Shown here: piece after piece, positions 37,999-47,321 of the stretch
Layout: each line of letters begins with the position of its first letter
Numbering within the stretch: the stretch's first letter is position 1
From: Sphingobacterium sp. UBA7855
GTDB taxonomy: Bacteria > Bacteroidota > Bacteroidia > Sphingobacteriales > Sphingobacteriaceae
Direction: 5' to 3'
Length of the DNA: 64,000 nucleotides
Assembly: GCA_002500745.1 (NCBI GenBank)
Contig: DLST01000003.1
Coordinates: 30,351-94,350 of the forward strand
Program-made: the position numbers and the translations under genes
The notes under the pieces: model-generated
Databases searched by the model: none
Told to the model about the DNA's origin: nothing
Seen by the model: only the letters and a program-made list of their open reading frames with translations

Positions 37999-38472
37999 AT
38001 GGAAAATCAATATGCAAACTATGATCTAGACAATTTGGATATCCAAATCTTGTCTATTCTAATGAACGATGCCTCAATTCCTTATACCGAAATAGCAAAA
38101 AAGCTAATCGTATCAGGTGGTACAATTCACGTTAGAATGAAGAAGATGGAAGAACTAGGTATCATTAGAGGATCAAATCTGATTATCAATCCTCAAAAAG
38201 TCGGATTTGATATTACGGCTTTTTTGGGTATCTATCTTGAAAAAGGTTCACAATATGCAGATGCAGTAGATAAATTGAAAGAAATCAAAGAAGTGGTCGA
38301 ATTACATTATTGTACTGGCCAATACAGTATTTTTGCCAAAATAATCTGTAGAGATACAGTGCACCTCAGAAAAGTACTGAATGAAGATATTCAATCTGTG
38401 CCTGGCATCCAACGTACAGAGACTATTATCTCTCTCGAAGAGAGTATAAAACGTCAAATCAGCTTGGTCTAG
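37999..38472 (+). CDS. Lrp/AsnC family transcriptional regulator
   Basis: A 157-residue regulator with an N-terminal helix-turn-helix (about 9-55, LDNLDIQILSILMND then YTEIAKKL) and a C-terminal ligand-binding RAM domain (about 70-150, GFDITAFLGIYLEKG, then VVELHYCTGQYSIFAKI). The ATG at 37999 is used; a TTG two codons earlier is open. These proteins sense amino acids. It lies convergent with the second arginine block, and control of amino-acid genes is possible but not shown by position alone. Confidence 0.88.
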   Translation: MENQYANYDLDNLDIQILSILMNDASIPYTEIAKKLIVSGGTIHVRMKKMEELGIIRGSNLIINPQKVGFDITAFLGIYLEKGSQYADAVDKLKEIKEVVELHYCTGQYSIFAKIICRDTVHLRKVLNEDIQSVPGIQRTETIISLEESIKRQISLV

Positions 38473-38475
38473 TAT

Positions 38476-38512
38476 AAAAAAAGCTTCCATCAAAAAAATG
38501 GAAGCTTTTTTT
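38476..38512. terminator. bidirectional terminator
   Basis: Perfect 15-bp stem AAAAAAAGCTTCCAT / ATGGAAGCTTTTTTT (38476-38490, 38498-38512) between the Lrp-type gene (+) and argE (-). Confidence 0.9.
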
Positions 38513-39575
38513 ATACGATCTTTTCTAACATGCCGATATAGAGATCTATTCCTGCCCTAATCTCGTCAATATAAATAAATTCATCCGCCATATGGGAGCG
38601 GGCGCTATCGCCAGGTCCTAACTTCAAAGAAGGAACAGGGATAAGAGCCTGATCACTCATCGTAGGTGAGCCATATACTTTACGCCCAAGGGCAATACCT
38701 GCCTTGACAATTGGGTGTGATTCAGGAATAAAAGAAGACTTCAAACGTGTCGACCGCGCTGTGACTTCAGATTTTACATGAGACTTGATAATATCCAATG
38801 TCTCTTCATTCGAATAAGCATCTGTGGTTCTGACATCGACAACAAAGTTACAAGTAGCTGGCACCACATTATGCTGCGATCCCGCCTGAATCACGGTTAC
38901 CGACATCTTAATTGGGCCTAAAGTTGAAGAAGTTCTTTCAAATGCATAATGTTGAAACCATTCAATATCCTTGATCGCTTTATAGATCGCATTATCCCCC
39001 TCATTACGTGCGGCATGTCCAGCCGTTCCTAAAGCGGTACAATCCAACACCATCAGCCCCTTTTCGGCAATTGCCAAATCCAATAAGGTAGGTTCACCCA
39101 CAATAGCAAAATCTATAGGACCAATTTCATCCAAAACAGATTCTATACCATTCCGACCTGAAATTTCTTCTTCGGCACTGGCAACGAGACAGAAGTTATA
39201 TGTTAAATTCGATTGCTGGTAAAAATACAAGAAAGTTGCGATCAAAGAGACTAGACAGCCACCTGCATCGTTGCTTCCCAGCCCATACAATTTCCCGTCT
39301 TCTACCGTAGCCTGTAGCGGATCCCTTGTATAACCTGTATTTGGTTTTACTGTATCGTGATGAGAGTTGAGCAGTATTGTTGGTTTAGTACGATCATAAT
39401 GGGCATTATACACCCAAATATTATTGCCCTTTCGATAGGCTTTAATGCCTCGTTCCTCAAAGAAACCATAAATAAGATTTGCTGTAAGGTCCTCTTCTCT
39501 ACTCAAAGAGGACAATCCAATCAATTGTTTCAAAAGATTCAAGGCATCTTCAAACAGGCATTCCTTATCCTTCAT
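38511..39575 (-). CDS. argE: M20 family N-acyl-citrulline/ornithine deacylase
   Basis: A 354-residue zinc amidohydrolase. Metal and catalytic residues are visible: His and Asp in NSHHDTV, Asp in GSNDAGGC, Glu pair in SAEEEISG, and Glu in GEPT. In this operon the carbamoyltransferase acts on an N-acylated ornithine, so this enzyme most likely removes the acyl group from N-acyl- (probably N-succinyl-) citrulline; acetylornithine deacetylation is the classical alternative. It is the last gene of the block and overlaps proC by 11 nt, suggesting coupled translation. Confidence 0.85.
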   Translation of the reverse strand: MKDKECLFEDALNLLKQLIGLSSLSREEDLTANLIYGFFEERGIKAYRKGNNIWVYNAHYDRTKPTILLNSHHDTVKPNTGYTRDPLQATVEDGKLYGLGSNDAGGCLVSLIATFLYFYQQSNLTYNFCLVASAEEEISGRNGIESVLDEIGPIDFAIVGEPTLLDLAIAEKGLMVLDCTALGTAGHAARNEGDNAIYKAIKDIEWFQHYAFERTSSTLGPIKMSVTVIQAGSQHNVVPATCNFVVDVRTTDAYSNEETLDIIKSHVKSEVTARSTRLKSSFIPESHPIVKAGIALGRKVYGSPTMSDQALIPVPSLKLGPGDSARSHMADEFIYIDEIRAGIDLYIGMLEKIV

Positions 39576-40371
39576 GATACAATCCTCCTGCCTTATCCGC
39601 AGACAGTTTAATCCCTTTTATAAAGGCAGAACTAAAACCGTTATGTTCCATCTCATTTAGTCCCGCAATTGTACAGCCTTTTGGTGAAGTTACTTTATCA
39701 ATCTCTCCTTCTGGGTGAGCATTGGTATGCAATAACAAATCAGCAGCACCTTTTGCTGTTTGAACTGCCATTTTTAACGCATCATGCGCATGAAATCCAA
39801 TTTCAACTCCGCCCTGTGAGGCCGCTCGAATAGCACGGAGAAAGAAAGCGATACCGCACGCACATAATGCTGTTGCCGATGTCATGAGATCTTCATTAAT
39901 GACAACTACTGACCCCACTGATTCAAACATATGTTCAATCTCTTTCAAACTATCATCGGAAGCATTGTCACTGGCAATACAGGTCATTGACTGACCGATT
40001 GCAATTGCCGTATTTGGCATCGCACGTATTACCGTGGCATCCTCACCCAACTCCGCTTTTAAATCAGCACAGGAAACTCCCGATACAACGGACACAAAAA
40101 TTTGATTTGTCTTTTCAATTACAGGGGCTACTTCTAGTAGCACCTTTTTAAGCTGTTGCGGTAAGATAGCAAAGACGACAATATCAGCCCCCTGAACTGC
40201 ATTTTTATTATCATTGCTTACTGAAAAGCCACTACTGGCTTCATTGGCCAATGCGTTGAGATTTCTCCTTGTCAGTGTAATATCAGCAGCATGCGCAAAT
40301 TCGCTTTTTACAAGTCCCTTTGCCAAAGAAAGACCAATATTACCACTGCCGATAATGGTGACTTTTTTCAT
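39565..40371 (-). CDS. proC: pyrroline-5-carboxylate reductase
   Basis: Last step of proline synthesis, P5C to proline with NAD(P)H. The 268-residue protein has the Rossmann loop IGSGNIGLSLAKGL (about 6-19), the AMPNTAIAIGQSM segment and the C-terminal motif VTSPKGCTIAGLNEME. Its place between argB and argE links proline to the arginine operon, which may matter because P5C and ornithine interconvert. Family length is normal. Confidence 0.92.
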   Translation of the reverse strand: MKKVTIIGSGNIGLSLAKGLVKSEFAHAADITLTRRNLNALANEASSGFSVSNDNKNAVQGADIVVFAILPQQLKKVLLEVAPVIEKTNQIFVSVVSGVSCADLKAELGEDATVIRAMPNTAIAIGQSMTCIASDNASDDSLKEIEHMFESVGSVVVINEDLMTSATALCACGIAFFLRAIRAASQGGVEIGFHAHDALKMAVQTAKGAADLLLHTNAHPEGEIDKVTSPKGCTIAGLNEMEHNGFSSAFIKGIKLSADKAGGLYHEG

Positions 40372-40398
40372 AGCAATCGTTAGGTTTAGGTTAGATTT

Positions 40399-41196
40399 TT
40401 ATTTTAATGTCAAACAGGTACCAAATTGCCCTTGTTGGAATAAATGCAAATTATTGGCATTTCCAATATAGACCTCTTGAACACCTTTATTTATAGCATT
40501 GAATGCATTTTGCAGCTTAGGAATCATTCCTTCATGAACGACACCGGATTCCTTAAGCTGTTCAAACTCTTCAGACTTAATGGTTGGAATGACAGAATTT
40601 TCATCTGTTACATCACGTAAAACACCGTTCTTCTCAAAACAGTAAACCAGAGAAGTTTCATACAACGAAGCTAAAGAAACCGCCAATGAAGAGGCAATGG
40701 TATCCGCGTTGGTATTAAGCAATTGACCGAGGCCATTGTGTGTAATCGCTGAAAATACAGGAACAAACCCAGCTTCTAGAAATTTTTTAATCGCAAGGGT
40801 GTTTACAGAGTCATGAAGCAAATCACCCACAAAACCGTAATCGATATCCTTAACAGGCCGTTTGATCGCTTTTATAACATCGCCATCAGCTCCTGTTAAT
40901 CCAACAGCATCACATTTCAAATTTTGTAATTTGGCAACGATAGTCTTGTTTGTCAACCCAGCATATACCATTGTTACCACGCGTAACATTTCCTCATTTG
41001 TGACACGACGTCCCTCAATCATTTGGGCGTCAATCCCCAATTCATTGGCTAAACGAGTCGCAATTTTGCCCCCGCCGTGCACAAGAATCTTCTTTCCCGA
41101 CAATGCGGAAAACTTTTCTAAAAAAGAATCTAATTGGTGCTCATCATCAATAATATTACCACCAATTTTAATTATATTTAATACACTATTAGCCAT
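40399..41196 (-). CDS. argB: N-acylglutamate kinase
   Basis: Phosphorylates the gamma-carboxylate of N-acylglutamate. The 265-residue amino-acid kinase has IIKIGGNIID (about 7-16), the glycine loop VHGGGK, and NTNADTIASSLA. It lacks the long N-terminal helix of arginine-inhibited hexameric kinases, so simple feedback inhibition is less likely (inference). In view of the probable succinylornithine carbamoyltransferase next to it, the substrate may be N-succinylglutamate. It is 27 nt before proC and 51 nt after argF'. Confidence 0.92.
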   Translation of the reverse strand: MANSVLNIIKIGGNIIDDEHQLDSFLEKFSALSGKKILVHGGGKIATRLANELGIDAQMIEGRRVTNEEMLRVVTMVYAGLTNKTIVAKLQNLKCDAVGLTGADGDVIKAIKRPVKDIDYGFVGDLLHDSVNTLAIKKFLEAGFVPVFSAITHNGLGQLLNTNADTIASSLAVSLASLYETSLVYCFEKNGVLRDVTDENSVIPTIKSEEFEQLKESGVVHEGMIPKLQNAFNAINKGVQEVYIGNANNLHLFQQGQFGTCLTLK

Positions 41197-41247
41197 TACG
41201 CAACTTTTCCCAATAAAAATAGTTTTTCAATAATCAATAGGACTGGA

Positions 41248-42210
41248 TTATACCAAATCCTCTAACATACGTTTCAAAACAACCTGAGCAGCCCATACAC
41301 GGTTGCTAGCCTCTTTAATTACAAGTGAATTTGGACCGTCCAGAATCTCAGAAGATAATTCCAGATCTCTTCTTACAGGCAGACAATGCATAACTTTAGC
41401 ATCATTCGTCAAATTGAGCTTCTTGTTATCCATCATCCAATTATCTTCAACACCATATACCTCACCATATTCCTGATAAGAAGACCAATTTTTTACATAA
41501 ACAAAATCAGCATTATTTAAACTTTCCTCGAGATTATTTGATATAGTTGCACCAGCGGTAAACTCTTCACTTAACTCGTATCCCATAGGCTGAGCTATCG
41601 TAAAATCGACCAATCCCTCTTCTTGTGCTTTACACATCCACTCTGCAAAAGAATTAGGTACTGCCTGAGGTAAAGCCTTAACGTGAGGAGCCCAAGCTAA
41701 CACTACCTTTGGTTTTTCAACCTTCTTGTACTCCGTGATGGTAATCATATCCGTTAAACTCTGTAGAGGGTGACGTGTTGCGCTCTCTAACGAAACAACA
41801 GGAACCCCACAGTACTTCATGAATTTGTTAAAAAGGTCCTCGCTATAATCTTCTTCACGGTCTTTCAGTTTTGGAAATGACCGTAGTCCCAAAATATCGC
41901 AATATTCACCCATTACAGCTGCGGCCTCACGGATATGCTCAACAGTTGTCCCGTTCATCACAACACCGTCCTGTGTCTCAAGAGCCCAGCCGTCTTTATC
42001 CATATTCATGACCATGACATTCATCCCCAAGTTCATCGCCGCTTTCTGAGTGCTTAAACGTGTACGCAAACTCGGATTCAAAAAAACAAGTCCCAACGTC
42101 TTATGCTGACCGAGTTCCTGATTATCATAGGGCGCAGCCTTCAATGCCAACGCTTCTTGAACCACGTCAGCTATACTAGGTACATCCTTAACAGAGAAAA
42201 ATCTTTTCAT
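41248..42210 (-). CDS. argF': N-succinylornithine (or N-acetylornithine) carbamoyltransferase
   Basis: A 320-residue carbamoyltransferase that carbamoylates N-acylornithine, not free ornithine. The carbamoyl-phosphate site is NPSLRTRLST (45-54), and HPLQSLTD and HCLPVRRD are present. The residue that separates acetyl- from succinyl-ornithine enzymes (Glu92 in Xanthomonas, Pro90 in Bacteroides fragilis) is Val90 here, in NGTTVEHIREA. From the literature as I know it, E92V turns the Xanthomonas enzyme into a succinylornithine enzyme, so succinyl-specificity is predicted. The ATG at 42210 is used. It is 133 nt after argD. Confidence 0.85.
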   Translation of the reverse strand: MKRFFSVKDVPSIADVVQEALALKAAPYDNQELGQHKTLGLVFLNPSLRTRLSTQKAAMNLGMNVMVMNMDKDGWALETQDGVVMNGTTVEHIREAAAVMGEYCDILGLRSFPKLKDREEDYSEDLFNKFMKYCGVPVVSLESATRHPLQSLTDMITITEYKKVEKPKVVLAWAPHVKALPQAVPNSFAEWMCKAQEEGLVDFTIAQPMGYELSEEFTAGATISNNLEESLNNADFVYVKNWSSYQEYGEVYGVEDNWMMDNKKLNLTNDAKVMHCLPVRRDLELSSEILDGPNSLVIKEASNRVWAAQVVLKRMLEDLV

Positions 42211-42308
42211 CAATATTTATTTATTCGAGTGCACTTCAACGGACAATATTTAGACACGTCACACTCCGTATATATTTAAACTAATACAACACAATATAAT
42301 CTGCTCGA

Positions 42309-42330
42309 GCTAATACCACAATGGATTAGC
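42309..42330. repeat. hairpin in the argD-argF' gap
   Basis: GCTAAT (42309-42314) and ATTAGC (42325-42330) pair around a 10-nt loop. No T-run follows on the minus strand, so it is not a normal terminator; possibly RNA processing or stability. Confidence 0.35.
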
Positions 42331-42343
42331 CCTCGCGGCAGTC

Positions 42344-43489
42344 TTATGCAACCGTTACTGCACTGATCTGCTTCTTCAATGCCACTAAAAATTGATCAGC
42401 ATGCTCCTTTGTAATATTCAAAGCAGGCAGCAAGCGAATGACAAAAGGCTTAGCTTCTCCAGTAAATATACGATTCTTTAACAAGAGATCTTTCTTTACA
42501 TGAGCCAAAGATTCCGGCAATTCTATACCGATCATTAAACCTCGGCCTCTCACTTCTATAATCTCTTCAATCTGCCTAAGTTCATCAATAAGATATTGTC
42601 CCACCTGAGCAGCATTTTCCATAAGCTTATCTTGTTGCATCACTTCCAACACAGCCAAAGCAGCTGCGCAGGCCAGATGATTCCCTCCAAATGTCGTTCC
42701 TAAACTGCCATAACTAGCCTCAAATTTGGGTGAAATGCTAATTGCGCCAATAGGAAAACCATTTCCCATACCCTTTGCCATGGTATAAATATCTGCGTCA
42801 ACGCCAGAGTAATCTTGCGCATAAAACAAGCCAGTTCTTCCATACCCACATTGTACTTCGTCAGCAATAAATACAGCATTATATTGGTCACAAAGCGATC
42901 GGATCAATCGAAGAAAAGATACTGAGGCTTCTCTGATCCCTCCTACCCCTTGAATACTTTCAATAATCACAGACGAAATTTCATTACCATATGATTCGAA
43001 GGCGACCTTTAAAGCATCTTCATCATTAAAAGGAAGAAATACAACATGGTCTGTCTCATTAACGGGCGCCACGATACTTGGATTGTCTGTTGCTGCCACT
43101 GCAAGGGACGTTCTGCCATGAAAAGCTTTTGAAAACGCTATAACCTTTTTCCGTTTGTTATAAAAAGAAGCTAGCTTGAGCGCATTTTCGTTTGCTTCCG
43201 CGCCCGAATTACAAAGGAATACCTCATAATCAACCTTACCGGAAACTTCCCCTAGTAATCGGGCAAGTTCACGCTGAATTGGAATTTCAACAGAGTTAGA
43301 ATAGAAGCCAATACGGTTCAATTGTTCTGTGATACGTTGTACATAATGTGGGTGCGTGTGTCCGATCGATATCACCGCATGACCACCATACAAGTCCAAG
43401 TAAGCATTTCCTTCGGCATCCCACACCGTCGATCCATTAGCCTTTACAATGTTAATGGGATTAATGGGATAAACATTAAATGGTTTCAT
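42344..43489 (-). CDS. argD: N-acylornithine aminotransferase
   Basis: A 381-residue PLP enzyme (class III aminotransferase) converting N-acylglutamate semialdehyde to N-acylornithine. The cofactor lysine lies in YTMAKGMGNGFP, with the upstream Asp-Glu in FIADEVQCGYGRTG and the N-terminal YLDLYGGHAVISIGHTHP. It opens the second arginine block, with a -7 promoter element about 70 nt upstream and a 133-nt gap (with a small hairpin at 42309-42330) to argF'. Confidence 0.92.
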   Translation of the reverse strand: MKPFNVYPINPINIVKANGSTVWDAEGNAYLDLYGGHAVISIGHTHPHYVQRITEQLNRIGFYSNSVEIPIQRELARLLGEVSGKVDYEVFLCNSGAEANENALKLASFYNKRKKVIAFSKAFHGRTSLAVAATDNPSIVAPVNETDHVVFLPFNDEDALKVAFESYGNEISSVIIESIQGVGGIREASVSFLRLIRSLCDQYNAVFIADEVQCGYGRTGLFYAQDYSGVDADIYTMAKGMGNGFPIGAISISPKFEASYGSLGTTFGGNHLACAAALAVLEVMQQDKLMENAAQVGQYLIDELRQIEEIIEVRGRGLMIGIELPESLAHVKKDLLLKNRIFTGEAKPFVIRLLPALNITKEHADQFLVALKKQISAVTVA

Positions 43490-43556
43490 CTTAATGAATT
43501 ATAGATTGATAAACGAAATAGCTAGTAATAGAAAAAGCTATCAGATTTTAGCAATA

Positions 43557-43592
43557 CAAATATATTAGTTATAACGGTAGGAATGGTTATAA
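43557..43592 (-). promoter_or_regulatory. promoter and dyad of the second arginine block
   Basis: TATATTTG on the minus strand (43557-43564) fits TAnnTTTG. Directly upstream lies the inverted repeat TTATAAC (43569-43575) / GTTATAA (43586-43592), covering the -12 to -35 region, where a regulator could block transcription. No clear TTTG -33 element. Confidence 0.5.
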
Positions 43593-43593
43593 A

Positions 43594-43626
43594 ATAAAAA
43601 AAGTCCCCTTAAAAAGAGGACTTTTT
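43594..43626. terminator. terminator after rplQ
   Basis: Stem AAGTCC-CTT / AAG-GGACTT (43601-43610, 43614-43623, one mismatch) with A-run and T-run, ending the long ribosomal-protein cluster. Confidence 0.8.
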
Positions 43627-43646
43627 TATGCTATATCGGAAGAAGA

Positions 43647-44171
43647 CTATTCTCCGTCAACTTTTTCTTCACCTTCTACTTCAGGTTTAACTTCTGCAGG
43701 AGCTTCAGTTTCGGCAACAGCAGCCTCAGTTTCGGCAGCAGCAGCTTTCTTAGCACCACCACGACGACGAGTAGCTTTTTTCTCAGAAGCAGCAGCTTTT
43801 TTACCGTAGATTTCGTTGTAGTCAACTAGCTCGATGAAAGCCATCTCTGCATTATCACCCAAACGGTTTTCCATTTTGATGATACGTGTATAACCACCTG
43901 GACGATTAGCCACTTTTTCAGATACTTCGCGGAATAAGATAGAAACTGCATCTTTATCTTTCAAGTAAGCGAATACTGTACGACGAGAGTGAGTCGTATC
44001 ATTTTTAGATTTAGTAATCAATGGCTCAACATACATACGCAACGCTTTTGCTTTAGCCAAAGTAGTTGTAATACGTTTGTGTTTGATCAATGACGTTGCC
44101 ATGTTAGCCAACATTGCTTTTCTATGGCTATCCGTACGGCCTAAGTGATTTACTTTTTTTCCGTGTCTCAT
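43647..44171 (-). CDS. rplQ: 50S ribosomal protein L17
   Basis: A 174-residue L17. The conserved core ([20 protein letters not shown] to about residue 120) is followed by a low-complexity Ala/Glu/Lys tail (about 128-174), which is longer than in E. coli (127 residues) and common in Bacteroidota. Last gene of the ribosomal cluster, 130 nt after rpoA. Confidence 0.95.
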   Translation of the reverse strand: MRHGKKVNHLGRTDSHRKAMLANMATSLIKHKRITTTLAKAKALRMYVEPLITKSKNDTTHSRRTVFAYLKDKDAVSILFREVSEKVANRPGGYTRIIKMENRLGDNAEMAFIELVDYNEIYGKKAAASEKKATRRRGGAKKAAAAETEAAVAETEAPAEVKPEVEGEEKVDGE

Positions 44172-44301
44172 TTTGGATTTTATTATACTACATATACCGT
44201 TCTTGCATTCGCTAATCTACTAAACATTCGATGGTTTCTATTCCATCAAATTCAGCCATCAGCACAAGAGGAATTATATATAGTGGTCGCTTATTAAATT
44301 A

Positions 44302-45294
44302 TTATTCTTCGTCTAATTTGTATTTTGCCAAGTTCATTCCGAATGACAAACCTTTCGATTTCACCAACTCCTGAATTTCACTTAACGATTTTTTACCGAA
44401 GTTTCTGAATTTCAACATATCAGCTACGTCGTAAGTAACCAACTCAGCTAATGTGCGAATATCAGCAGCTTTCAAGCAGTTCAATGCACGCACAGAGAGA
44501 TCAAGATCTACTAACTCTGTTTTCAAGATCTTACGCATGTGTAAGATTTCTTCATCAACAACTTTAGTTTCTTCTTTTGTTTGAGATTCAAGAAGCATAT
44601 TCTCATCAGAGAATAAGATAAAATGTTGAATTAAGATTTTAGCAGCTTCTTTCAGCGCCTCCTCAGGGTGAATTGAGCCATCAGTAGAGATGTCTAACAA
44701 TAATTTCTCATAGTCAGTTTTTTGCTCTACACGGTAATTCTCAATGGTATATTTAACATTCTTGATCGGAGTAAAGATCGAATCGATTGCGATAACACCT
44801 ACTGGCGCATCAACGACTTTATTCTCATCAGCATTTACGTATCCACGACCTTTGGCAATACTCAATTCCAATTCAATTGTCACTGAATTATCCATGTTAC
44901 AGATTACCATGTCAGGGTTTAAAACCGTAAAGTTATTAGAGAACTTGGTGATATCACCAGCTAAGAACTGTTCTTGACCATTGATTACTACAAATACCTT
45001 TTCGTTGTCGCCAATCTCACCTGTTTTTTTGAAACGGATTTGTTTCAAGTTCAAGATAATTTCAGTTACGTCTTCAACAACACCTTTGATCGTTGAAAAT
45101 TCGTGCGAAACGCCAGAAAACCTTATCGACGTAATTGCATATCCTTCTAAAGAGGACAATAGAATACGGCGCAAAGCATTACCAATGGTTACACCAAAAC
45201 CAGGCTCCAATGGACGAAATTCAAACGTACCATCAAAATCCGTAGATTTTTGCATGATAACTTTATCCGGTCTTTGAAATGCTAAAATTGCCAT
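44302..45294 (-). CDS. rpoA: RNA polymerase alpha subunit
   Basis: A 330-residue alpha subunit. The N-terminal dimerisation domain (about 1-230) is followed by a linker and a C-terminal domain (about 250-325) with the helix-hairpin-helix segment [16 protein letters not shown] and [18 protein letters not shown] for upstream DNA and activator contacts. Placed between rpsD and rplQ as in most bacteria. Confidence 0.97.
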   Translation of the reverse strand: MAILAFQRPDKVIMQKSTDFDGTFEFRPLEPGFGVTIGNALRRILLSSLEGYAITSIRFSGVSHEFSTIKGVVEDVTEIILNLKQIRFKKTGEIGDNEKVFVVINGQEQFLAGDITKFSNNFTVLNPDMVICNMDNSVTIELELSIAKGRGYVNADENKVVDAPVGVIAIDSIFTPIKNVKYTIENYRVEQKTDYEKLLLDISTDGSIHPEEALKEAAKILIQHFILFSDENMLLESQTKEETKVVDEEILHMRKILKTELVDLDLSVRALNCLKAADIRTLAELVTYDVADMLKFRNFGKKSLSEIQELVKSKGLSFGMNLAKYKLDEE

Positions 45295-45345
45295 TTATTT
45301 TCTTTTAATTTTTTATTTGTAATAATAATAGTAATACAATAGAAG

Positions 45346-45373
45346 ATGCATACCCCAAAATTGGACTATGCAT
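45346..45373. repeat. hairpin between rpsD and rpoA
   Basis: ATGCATA (45346-45352) and TATGCAT (45367-45373) pair around 14 nt, with further A-G/C-T pairs outside. No T-run on the minus strand. Confidence 0.45.
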
Positions 45374-45389
45374 TCCTCTATTTTATTTA

Positions 45390-45998
45390 TTATTTAGAGT
45401 ATAACTCAACGATTAAGTTCTCTTTAATGTTTTCAGGAATATCAGCTCTTTCTGGATAGCTTAAGAAAGTACCTTTCAATTCCTTCGCATTCCACTCTAA
45501 CCAAGAAAATTTATTTACAGTACGACCTGCAACTGAATTTGTAATGGCCTCAAGTGATTGAGAACGTTCACGAACTGCTACAACGTCACCAGGACGTAAG
45601 CTATATGATGGAATGTTAACAACTTCACCGTTAACAGTAATGTGTTTATGGGATACCAACTGACGAGCAGCGGCACGGGATGTAGCAATACCTAAACGGT
45701 AAACTACGTTGTCCAAGCGAGCTTCAAGTAATTTCAAGAAGATCTCACCTGTAATACCTTGTTTAGAGGAAGCTTTAGCAAATAGATTAGCGAATTGACG
45801 CTCCAATACACCATAAGTGTATTTCGCTTTTTGTTTTTCCAACAACTGAATAGCATATTCAGATTGCTTTCCTCTGCGTTTAGAAGCTCCATGTTGTCCA
45901 GGAGGGTAATTTTTCTTTTCTAACGCTTTATCCGGGCCGAAGATCGGCTCTCTAAATTTACGGGCAATTTTGGACTTAGGTCCTGTATATCTAGCCAT
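45390..45998 (-). CDS. rpsD: 30S ribosomal protein S4
   Basis: A 202-residue S4, starting [18 protein letters not shown], with the S4 RNA-binding domain (about 92-155, [21 protein letters not shown]). It lacks the N-terminal zinc-binding cysteines of the C+ form. In other bacteria S4 represses its own operon; such a site was not identified here. Confidence 0.97.
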   Translation of the reverse strand: MARYTGPKSKIARKFREPIFGPDKALEKKNYPPGQHGASKRRGKQSEYAIQLLEKQKAKYTYGVLERQFANLFAKASSKQGITGEIFLKLLEARLDNVVYRLGIATSRAAARQLVSHKHITVNGEVVNIPSYSLRPGDVVAVRERSQSLEAITNSVAGRTVNKFSWLEWNAKELKGTFLSYPERADIPENIKENLIVELYSK

Positions 45999-46058
45999 TT
46001 TTTTTTACAATTAAAGTATCTATCAGCCTATAGCCAATGAATCTTATCTTTAAATTAA

Positions 46059-46448
46059 TTAAACTCTTCTACGTTTTGGAGGACGACAACCGTTGTGAGG
46101 AAGCGGAGTGATATCTTTAATAGTAGTCACATCAATTCCCACAGTTTGTAATGTTCTGATAGCAGATTCACGACCAGCACCAGGACCTTTTACAAACACT
46201 TCAACTTTACGTAGACCCAAGTCGTGTGCAACTTTTCCACAGTCTTGTGCAGCTTGACCAGCAGCATATGGCGTGTTCTTTTTAGAACCACGGAAACCCA
46301 TTTTACCAGCACTAGACCAAGAAATAGTTTGACCTTGATTATTCGTCAAAGTTACAATGATATTGTTAAACGTTGCGTTAATGTGAGCCTGACCTACAGG
46401 TTCGATAACAACGATACGCTTTTTTGCAGCTTTTTTAGTTTTAGCCAT
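46059..46448 (-). CDS. rpsK: 30S ribosomal protein S11
   Basis: A 129-residue S11 with the core [18 protein letters not shown] and the conserved C terminus [13 protein letters not shown]. It starts 10 nt after the rpsM stop. Confidence 0.97.
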   Translation of the reverse strand: MAKTKKAAKKRIVVIEPVGQAHINATFNNIIVTLTNNQGQTISWSSAGKMGFRGSKKNTPYAAGQAAQDCGKVAHDLGLRKVEVFVKGPGAGRESAIRTLQTVGIDVTTIKDITPLPHNGCRPPKRRRV

Positions 46449-46458
46449 TTCTTATTTA

Positions 46459-46836
46459 TTATTTAGTAGCTTTTTTCTTGTTTGCAACTGTCTTACGTTT
46501 ACCTTTACGAGTACGTGAGTTGTTTTTAGTACGTTGACCACGAACTGGTAAATGTTTACGGTGACGCAATCCGCGGTAACAACCGATATCCATTAAACGT
46601 TTGATGTTTAATTGAACTTCGGAACGCAATGCTCCTTCAACTTTCAATTCGTCGTTAATGATAGTACGAATTGCTGCCAATTGGTCATCATTCCATTCTT
46701 GTACCTTCACATCTTCGCTGATACCAGCCTTTTCCAAGATATATTCAGCTCTTGTACGACCGATACCAAAAATATAGGTAAGGCCGATCACACCTCTTTT
46801 GTTTTTAGGTAAATCAATACCTGCTATCCTTGCCAT
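46459..46836 (-). CDS. rpsM: 30S ribosomal protein S13
   Basis: A 125-residue S13, starting [20 protein letters not shown], with the conserved C-terminal [19 protein letters not shown]. It lies between rpmJ and rpsK. Confidence 0.97.
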   Translation of the reverse strand: MARIAGIDLPKNKRGVIGLTYIFGIGRTRAEYILEKAGISEDVKVQEWNDDQLAAIRTIINDELKVEGALRSEVQLNIKRLMDIGCYRGLRHRKHLPVRGQRTKNNSRTRKGKRKTVANKKKATK

Positions 46837-46866
46837 ATAATATTAAGCTATTATTTTTTTAATGAA

Positions 46867-46983
46867 TTAACCCTGACGTTGTTTAAACTTAGGGTTCTTT
46901 TTGTTGATTACAAAAACTTTACCTTTACGACGGATGATCTTACAGTCCGCGCTACGTTTTTTTATTGATGCTCTTACTTTCAT
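46867..46983 (-). CDS. rpmJ: 50S ribosomal protein L36
   Basis: A 38-residue L36 read directly from the sequence ([20 protein letters not shown] start, QRQG end). Only one cysteine of the zinc motif (C-x2-C-x12-C-x4-H) remains (Cys14), so this is the zinc-independent form. It sits between infA (45 nt upstream) and rpsM (30 nt downstream). Confidence 0.95.
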   Translation of the reverse strand: MKVRASIKKRSADCKIIRRKGKVFVINKKNPKFKQRQG

Positions 46984-47028
46984 GATATTTATTTTTTCAA
47001 AAGCTTGCACTAATACAAGGGCTTACTG

Positions 47029-47247
47029 CTATTTATAGCGATAAGTAATCCTTCCTTTAGTCAAATCATACGGAGACATTTCCAATTTAACTTTATCACC
47101 AGGTAAAATTTTGATATAGTGCATGCGCATTTTACCAGAAATATGGGCAATGATTTCATGTCCATTTTCCAACTCTACCCTAAACATAGCATTAGAAAGT
47201 GCCTCTCTAATTATACCGTCTTGTTCTATTGAGGCTTGTTTAGCCAT
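47029..47247 (-). CDS. infA: translation initiation factor IF-1
   Basis: A 72-residue S1-type OB-fold protein with the conserved [20 protein letters not shown] and [16 protein letters not shown]. It binds the ribosomal A site during initiation. Located after map as is usual in Bacteroidota. Confidence 0.97.
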   Translation of the reverse strand: MAKQASIEQDGIIREALSNAMFRVELENGHEIIAHISGKMRMHYIKILPGDKVKLEMSPYDLTKGRITYRYK

Positions 47248-47321
47248 ATATTCTCGATTAAATTTAATTTAAAAGCCTGCGAACAGGAGTGCAAAGATAA
47301 ATAAAAATAATTGAAAACCAA

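Noticed and set aside
41248..42210. Canonical ornithine carbamoyltransferase (ArgF)
   Set aside because: The sequence has the N-acylornithine-type signature and the operon has a deacylase after it; the canonical enzyme has a different substrate loop.
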